Below are positions 5,949 to 7,998 of a DNA stretch of 7,998 nucleotides, piece by piece. Source of the DNA: an uncultured Collinsella sp. Lineage in GTDB: Bacteria > Actinomycetota > Coriobacteriia > Coriobacteriales > Coriobacteriaceae. The position numbers and the translations under genes are program-made. Location: the NCBI GenBank assembly GCA_902464175.1, contig CABQHZ010000082.1, positions 1 to 7,998 on the forward strand, written 5' to 3'. How positions within the stretch are numbered: position 1 is the stretch's first letter; every line of letters starts with the position of its first letter. The notes under the pieces are model-generated. The model saw only the letters and a program-made list of their open reading frames with translations. It ran no database searches and was not told the DNA's origin.

Positions 5949-6026
5949 TTTCGGTAAACGCGCAGGTCAGAGCGTTGGTTATGCGATTTAGTTATGCGTT
6001 TAACCAAAAATGAATCCTGCGATTTT
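5949..6026. promoter_or_regulatory. Cluster of repeated TGCG(A)TTT motifs, putative operator array
   Basis: GTTATGCGATTTA (5978-5990) and GTTATGCGTTTA (5991-6002) are adjacent near-identical direct repeats. Related copies are TGCGATTTT at 6018-6026 and, on the minus strand, TGCGCGTTTACCG (5964-5952). TTGGTTA (5975-5981) and TAACCAA (6001-6007) form an inverted pair around the direct repeats, and TAAACGC (5955-5961) mirrors GCGTTTA (5996-6002) about 41 bp apart. The array lies upstream of the candidate -35 of the cluster and between the divergent genes, a natural place for binding by the adjacent LacI-family protein. The repeats are visible; the binding is inferred. Confidence 0.45.
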
Positions 6027-6111
6027 GCCCTCGATTTCAAAAGTCAAGAAGTATTTGATTTTCTCGGTAGACGGCAGATGCGCATGCCGGTCACAAATTT
6101 CGACCCCACCC

Positions 6112-6133
6112 GTATGCCGCATTTGTTGCATAC
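6112..6133. promoter_or_regulatory. Inverted repeat upstream of the regulator gene
   Basis: GTATGC (6112-6117) and GCATAC (6128-6133) are perfect 6-bp arms separated by 10 bases, about 100 bases before the regulator start. The arm centres are about 1.5 helical turns apart. It could be an autoregulatory site for the LacI-family protein. Confidence 0.3.
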
Positions 6134-6216
6134 TCATATGAAAGGAAAAAGCCGCTCACCGAAGCGTATCCTTCACCAAGACTCAAAGTCATCATGTTGG
6201 AAAATGCTCATCTGTC

Positions 6217-6224
6217 GGAAGGAG
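6217..6224 (+). promoter_or_regulatory. Ribosome-binding site that decides the regulator start
   Basis: GGAAGGAG lies 5 bases upstream of a GTG at 6230 that opens directly into the LacI-family helix-turn-helix. The in-frame ATG at 6194 has no comparable site upstream of it, so the GTG is the preferred start. Confidence 0.85.
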
Positions 6225-6229
6225 TCGCT

Positions 6230-7240
6230 GTGGCAAAACAGCGCGTTACGATCGCAGACGTCGCTCGAGAGACGGGAACCTCGACGGCAAGCGTCTCGTA
6301 TTACCTCAACGACAAACGAGAAAAGCTTAGCGAGAAGACGCAGAACAAAATCGCGCGCGTCATTAAGGAACTCGGATACGTTCCCAACGCCCAAGCGCAG
6401 ACGCTCACCGGCAAGCAAACCCACGTCATTGCCATCATCATTTTGGATAACACCAACAAATGGGCGGGGCTCGTTCTCAATGGCATGGAGCAGGTCATGC
6501 TCCCCGCGGGCTACCAGACGGTCGTTTGCACGAGCAACTTTAACCCCGAGACCGAGCTCATGTACGTCGACAAGATGCTCTCGCTGGGCGTCGATGGCTT
6601 TATCATCCAGCCCACGGCAAACTTCAAAGCCGTGCATGACCGCATTAGACGCGCCGGCAAGCCGGTCGTCTTTTTCGATGCGGCCATCTATAGCCCAGGT
6701 ACCAGCTGGATCAAAACCAACCTTTACGACGGCGTGTACAACGCCACACAGGCACTCCTCGACGCCGGCTACGAAGATTTCTTTTCCATTGCCGCCAACA
6801 TGACCGAAATGCGCACCCGCATGGAGCGTTTTCAGGGGTATGCCGAGGCGCTGGCAGCGAACGGGCAGCTCTACAAAGCGATTCCCATCGATCACAACAA
6901 GCCGTCAATCAACGAGCTCACCGAATACTTTAAATTCAAGTTCAATCCCGCCAAGCGAACCCTTATCTTCGTGCAAAATCAGTGGGCACTTCCCCGTGTC
7001 TACAAGGCCCTCCAGCCAATGGCCCATCTGCTTCCGCAGCAAATCGGCCTTTTGGGACTCAACTGCGAAGACTGGACTAATCTCACCACACCGACCGTCT
7101 CCACCATCATCGAGCCCATCGACCAAGAAGGTCGCGAAGCAGCCGAGATGCTGCTCGCCCTACTTGACGGAAGCAGCGAACCCGGCGAGCAGCGCATTCT
7201 CGAGTGCAAACTCAATTGGCTCGATTCCACCTCGATCTAG
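6230..7240 (+). CDS. LacI-family transcriptional regulator, GTG start
   Basis: A 336-residue LacI/GalR-type regulator with an N-terminal DNA-binding domain and a periplasmic-binding-protein-like sensor domain. It begins (M)AKQRVTIADVARETGTSTA, and the helix-turn-helix runs about 6-27 with the recognition helix SVSYYLND. This replaces the common TVSRVLN, a variant seen in other sugar regulators of Gram-positive bacteria. The hinge is PNAQAQTLTGKQ at about 52-63, and the sensor domain starts at HVIAIIILD. It is divergent from the PTS cluster and separated only by the 415-base control region, so it most probably controls that cluster, with a sugar phosphate or free ketose as effector. The start is the GTG at 6230 rather than the ATG at 6194, because of the strong ribosome site and the family N-terminus. 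I see no clear terminator after it. Confidence 0.93.
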   Translation: MAKQRVTIADVARETGTSTASVSYYLNDKREKLSEKTQNKIARVIKELGYVPNAQAQTLTGKQTHVIAIIILDNTNKWAGLVLNGMEQVMLPAGYQTVVCTSNFNPETELMYVDKMLSLGVDGFIIQPTANFKAVHDRIRRAGKPVVFFDAAIYSPGTSWIKTNLYDGVYNATQALLDAGYEDFFSIAANMTEMRTRMERFQGYAEALAANGQLYKAIPIDHNKPSINELTEYFKFKFNPAKRTLIFVQNQWALPRVYKALQPMAHLLPQQIGLLGLNCEDWTNLTTPTVSTIIEPIDQEGREAAEMLLALLDGSSEPGEQRILECKLNWLDSTSI

Positions 7241-7327
7241 CCATACGCCAAATATGAAGCAAATGAATCAGTAGTGTTTGTCCCAAATCTTGAGTATTTG
7301 TTCGGCGGAGCGGCCTCTGCCGGCTCC

Positions 7328-7336
7328 TGCTAGACT
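7328..7336 (+). promoter_or_regulatory. Candidate extended -10 promoter of the nuclease gene
   Basis: TGC followed by TAGACT (7331-7336) forms an extended -10 element, with four of six matches to TATAAT. No good -35 lies 17 bases upstream, which extended -10 promoters tolerate. The predicted start near 7343 would give a leader of about 27 bases ending in the AGGAG ribosome site at 7360-7364. Confidence 0.4.
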
Positions 7337-7369
7337 GGTAGATTCCCAACCGTCCATCCAGGAGCCCCC

Positions 7370-7998
7370 ATGTCGCGCAAGCCCGCCTACAAGCAAGTAC
7401 TTTCCATCGGCACCGCCGTGGTGCTGGGGTTTGCGCTGTTTACGGGATCGCTCGATGGGGCGCCCAAGCTGCTGTCGCCGCAAAGCGATGAGCAGGCAGC
7501 AGCTCTGGCCGAAAAGCAAAACGAATGCCCCAGCCGCACCGACGACGAGGCGGACCTGGTTGCCCGGCTCGAATCGGGAACAGCGAGCTCCTCGGACTCT
7601 CAAAATAGCCAAAACTCCGGCGATGGCTCCGAATCCACCGCGACCAACACCGGTGACGACGTCTCCGCGGACAGTGCCGCCACCCCCATCGACGAGGTGG
7701 AAAACCCTGACCTCAACCGCGCCCGCGGTGTTTATCTCGGCAGCATTCCCGACTACGCCGGCAACCCCTACGTAGCCCTTCGCGCCGACAGCACGCACCC
7801 GTTGGGCACGCCGTCGTTCACGCTCGATGAATACGATCGTGCCACCGAAGAGGGCTGCTTTAAGAAATTCTCCAAGCTCGACAGCCTTGGCCGCACCCGC
7901 AAAGCGCTCGCCTGCGTGGGCCCCGAATCGCTCGGTCAAGGCAAGCGCGGCGATATCTCGCGTATCCATCCTGCCGGTTGGCACCAGCAGCGCTACGA
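7370..7998 (+). CDS. Exported DNA/RNA non-specific endonuclease (DNA-entry nuclease type), partial (C-terminus outside window)
   Basis: The reading frame is open from the ATG at 7370 to the right edge (209 full codons). AGGAG at 7360-7364 lies 5 bases upstream. The protein begins MSRKPAYKQVLSIGTAVVLG: a basic start, then a hydrophobic stretch at about 11-26, acting as a signal peptide or membrane anchor with no lipobox cysteine. An acidic Ser/Asn/Asp/Thr-rich linker spans about 68-112. The domain then starts with GVYLGSIPDYAGNPYVAL (120-137) and carries LDSLGRTRKALACVGPESL (170-188) and KRGDISRIHPAGWHQQRYD. The order PxYxGxPYV, LGR, RGxI, PxGWHxxxYD is that of EndA-like DNA-entry nucleases (Endonuclease_NS_2-like). 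The catalytic residues are expected mostly beyond the edge. It would act outside the membrane on DNA or RNA, for nutrient scavenging or uptake. Function in competence is only a possibility. Confidence 0.85.
   Translation, partial: MSRKPAYKQVLSIGTAVVLGFALFTGSLDGAPKLLSPQSDEQAAALAEKQNECPSRTDDEADLVARLESGTASSSDSQNSQNSGDGSESTATNTGDDVSADSAATPIDEVENPDLNRARGVYLGSIPDYAGNPYVALRADSTHPLGTPSFTLDEYDRATEEGCFKKFSKLDSLGRTRKALACVGPESLGQGKRGDISRIHPAGWHQQRY

Larger units (their letters stand above)
5815..6229. other. Divergent intergenic control region between EIIBC and the LacI-family regulator
   Basis: This 415-base stretch contains no convincing gene. It holds the candidate minus-strand promoter near 5915-5944, leader palindromes at 5836-5873, a cluster of TGCG-containing repeats at 5949-6026, and further palindromes at 6078-6085 (ATGCGCAT) and 6112-6133. 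It is AT-richer than the flanking coding DNA between about 5900 and 6060, as expected of a promoter region. I found no clear plus-strand promoter for the regulator. Confidence 0.7.

Noticed and set aside
2857..5991. A 1044-codon open frame on the plus strand, antisense to the GatZ-like and EIIBC genes
   Set aside because: It is a shadow of two clearly recognisable genes in GC-rich DNA. Its translation is rich in Gly, Asp, His, Val and Leu without any domain I recognise, and it has no plausible ribosome site or promoter.
6112..6141. Plus-strand promoter for the regulator (CATACT or CATATG as -10)
   Set aside because: No -35 lies at a proper distance and the -10 matches are weak, so I did not call it.
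6194..6229. Upstream in-frame ATG as the start of the LacI-family regulator
   Set aside because: It has no ribosome site, and it would add 12 residues in front of the usual N-terminus. The GTG at 6230 has GGAAGGAG at 5-base spacing.
7284..7327. Possible terminator after the regulator gene
   Set aside because: CAAAT/ATTTG gives only a 5-bp stem, and the GGAGC...GCTCC hairpin at 7307-7327 has a bulge. Neither is followed by a T-tract on the plus strand.
7268..7984. A 238-codon open frame on the minus strand
   Set aside because: It lies opposite the nuclease frame, which has a ribosome site, a membrane segment and nuclease-family motifs. The antisense translation is a low-complexity shadow.

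Overview
The window looks like part of a fairly GC-rich Gram-positive genome. The gene style fits gut Actinomycetota of the Coriobacteriia, and Collinsella or a close relative is my best guess: purine-rich Shine-Dalgarno sites, a two-gene transketolase, fructose-family PTS genes and a DNA-entry-type nuclease. That assignment rests on protein style and composition, not on a marker gene.

Positions 5814 down to 1 hold one sugar-utilisation gene cluster on the minus strand. In transcription order it encodes a fructose-family PTS permease (EIIBC), a divergent GatZ/KbaZ-family protein, a transaldolase, the N-terminal and C-terminal halves of a split transketolase, and a fructose/mannitol-type EIIA that runs off the left edge. 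The permease and its EIIA therefore bracket the enzymes. Together they describe uptake and phosphorylation of a ketose, probable 4-epimerisation of the ketose phosphate, and carbon rearrangement by transaldolase plus transketolase. The last two enzymes would not be needed for tagatose or fructose, which suggests that the true substrate enters as a C5 or C7 ketose phosphate.

The first three gaps inside the cluster each carry RNA secondary structure. A 13-bp hairpin with a pseudoknot-like partner lies between EIIBC and the GatZ-like gene. A GC-rich hairpin followed by a textbook intrinsic terminator lies between the GatZ-like gene and transaldolase. A terminator-like hairpin lies between transaldolase and transketolase. 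The last three genes are tightly coupled (a 1-base overlap, then a 12-base gap).

Positions 5815-6229 are the divergent control region. It holds a candidate promoter for the cluster, a set of repeated TGCG(A)TTT motifs, and several palindromes. A LacI-family regulator (6230-7240, plus strand) faces away from the cluster and is the obvious candidate controller.

After a 129-base gap with a candidate extended -10 promoter, a new plus-strand gene starts at 7370 and runs off the right edge. It encodes an exported or membrane-anchored DNA/RNA non-specific endonuclease of the DNA-entry type and appears unrelated to the sugar cluster. I see no RNA genes, insertion sequences or CRISPR arrays.
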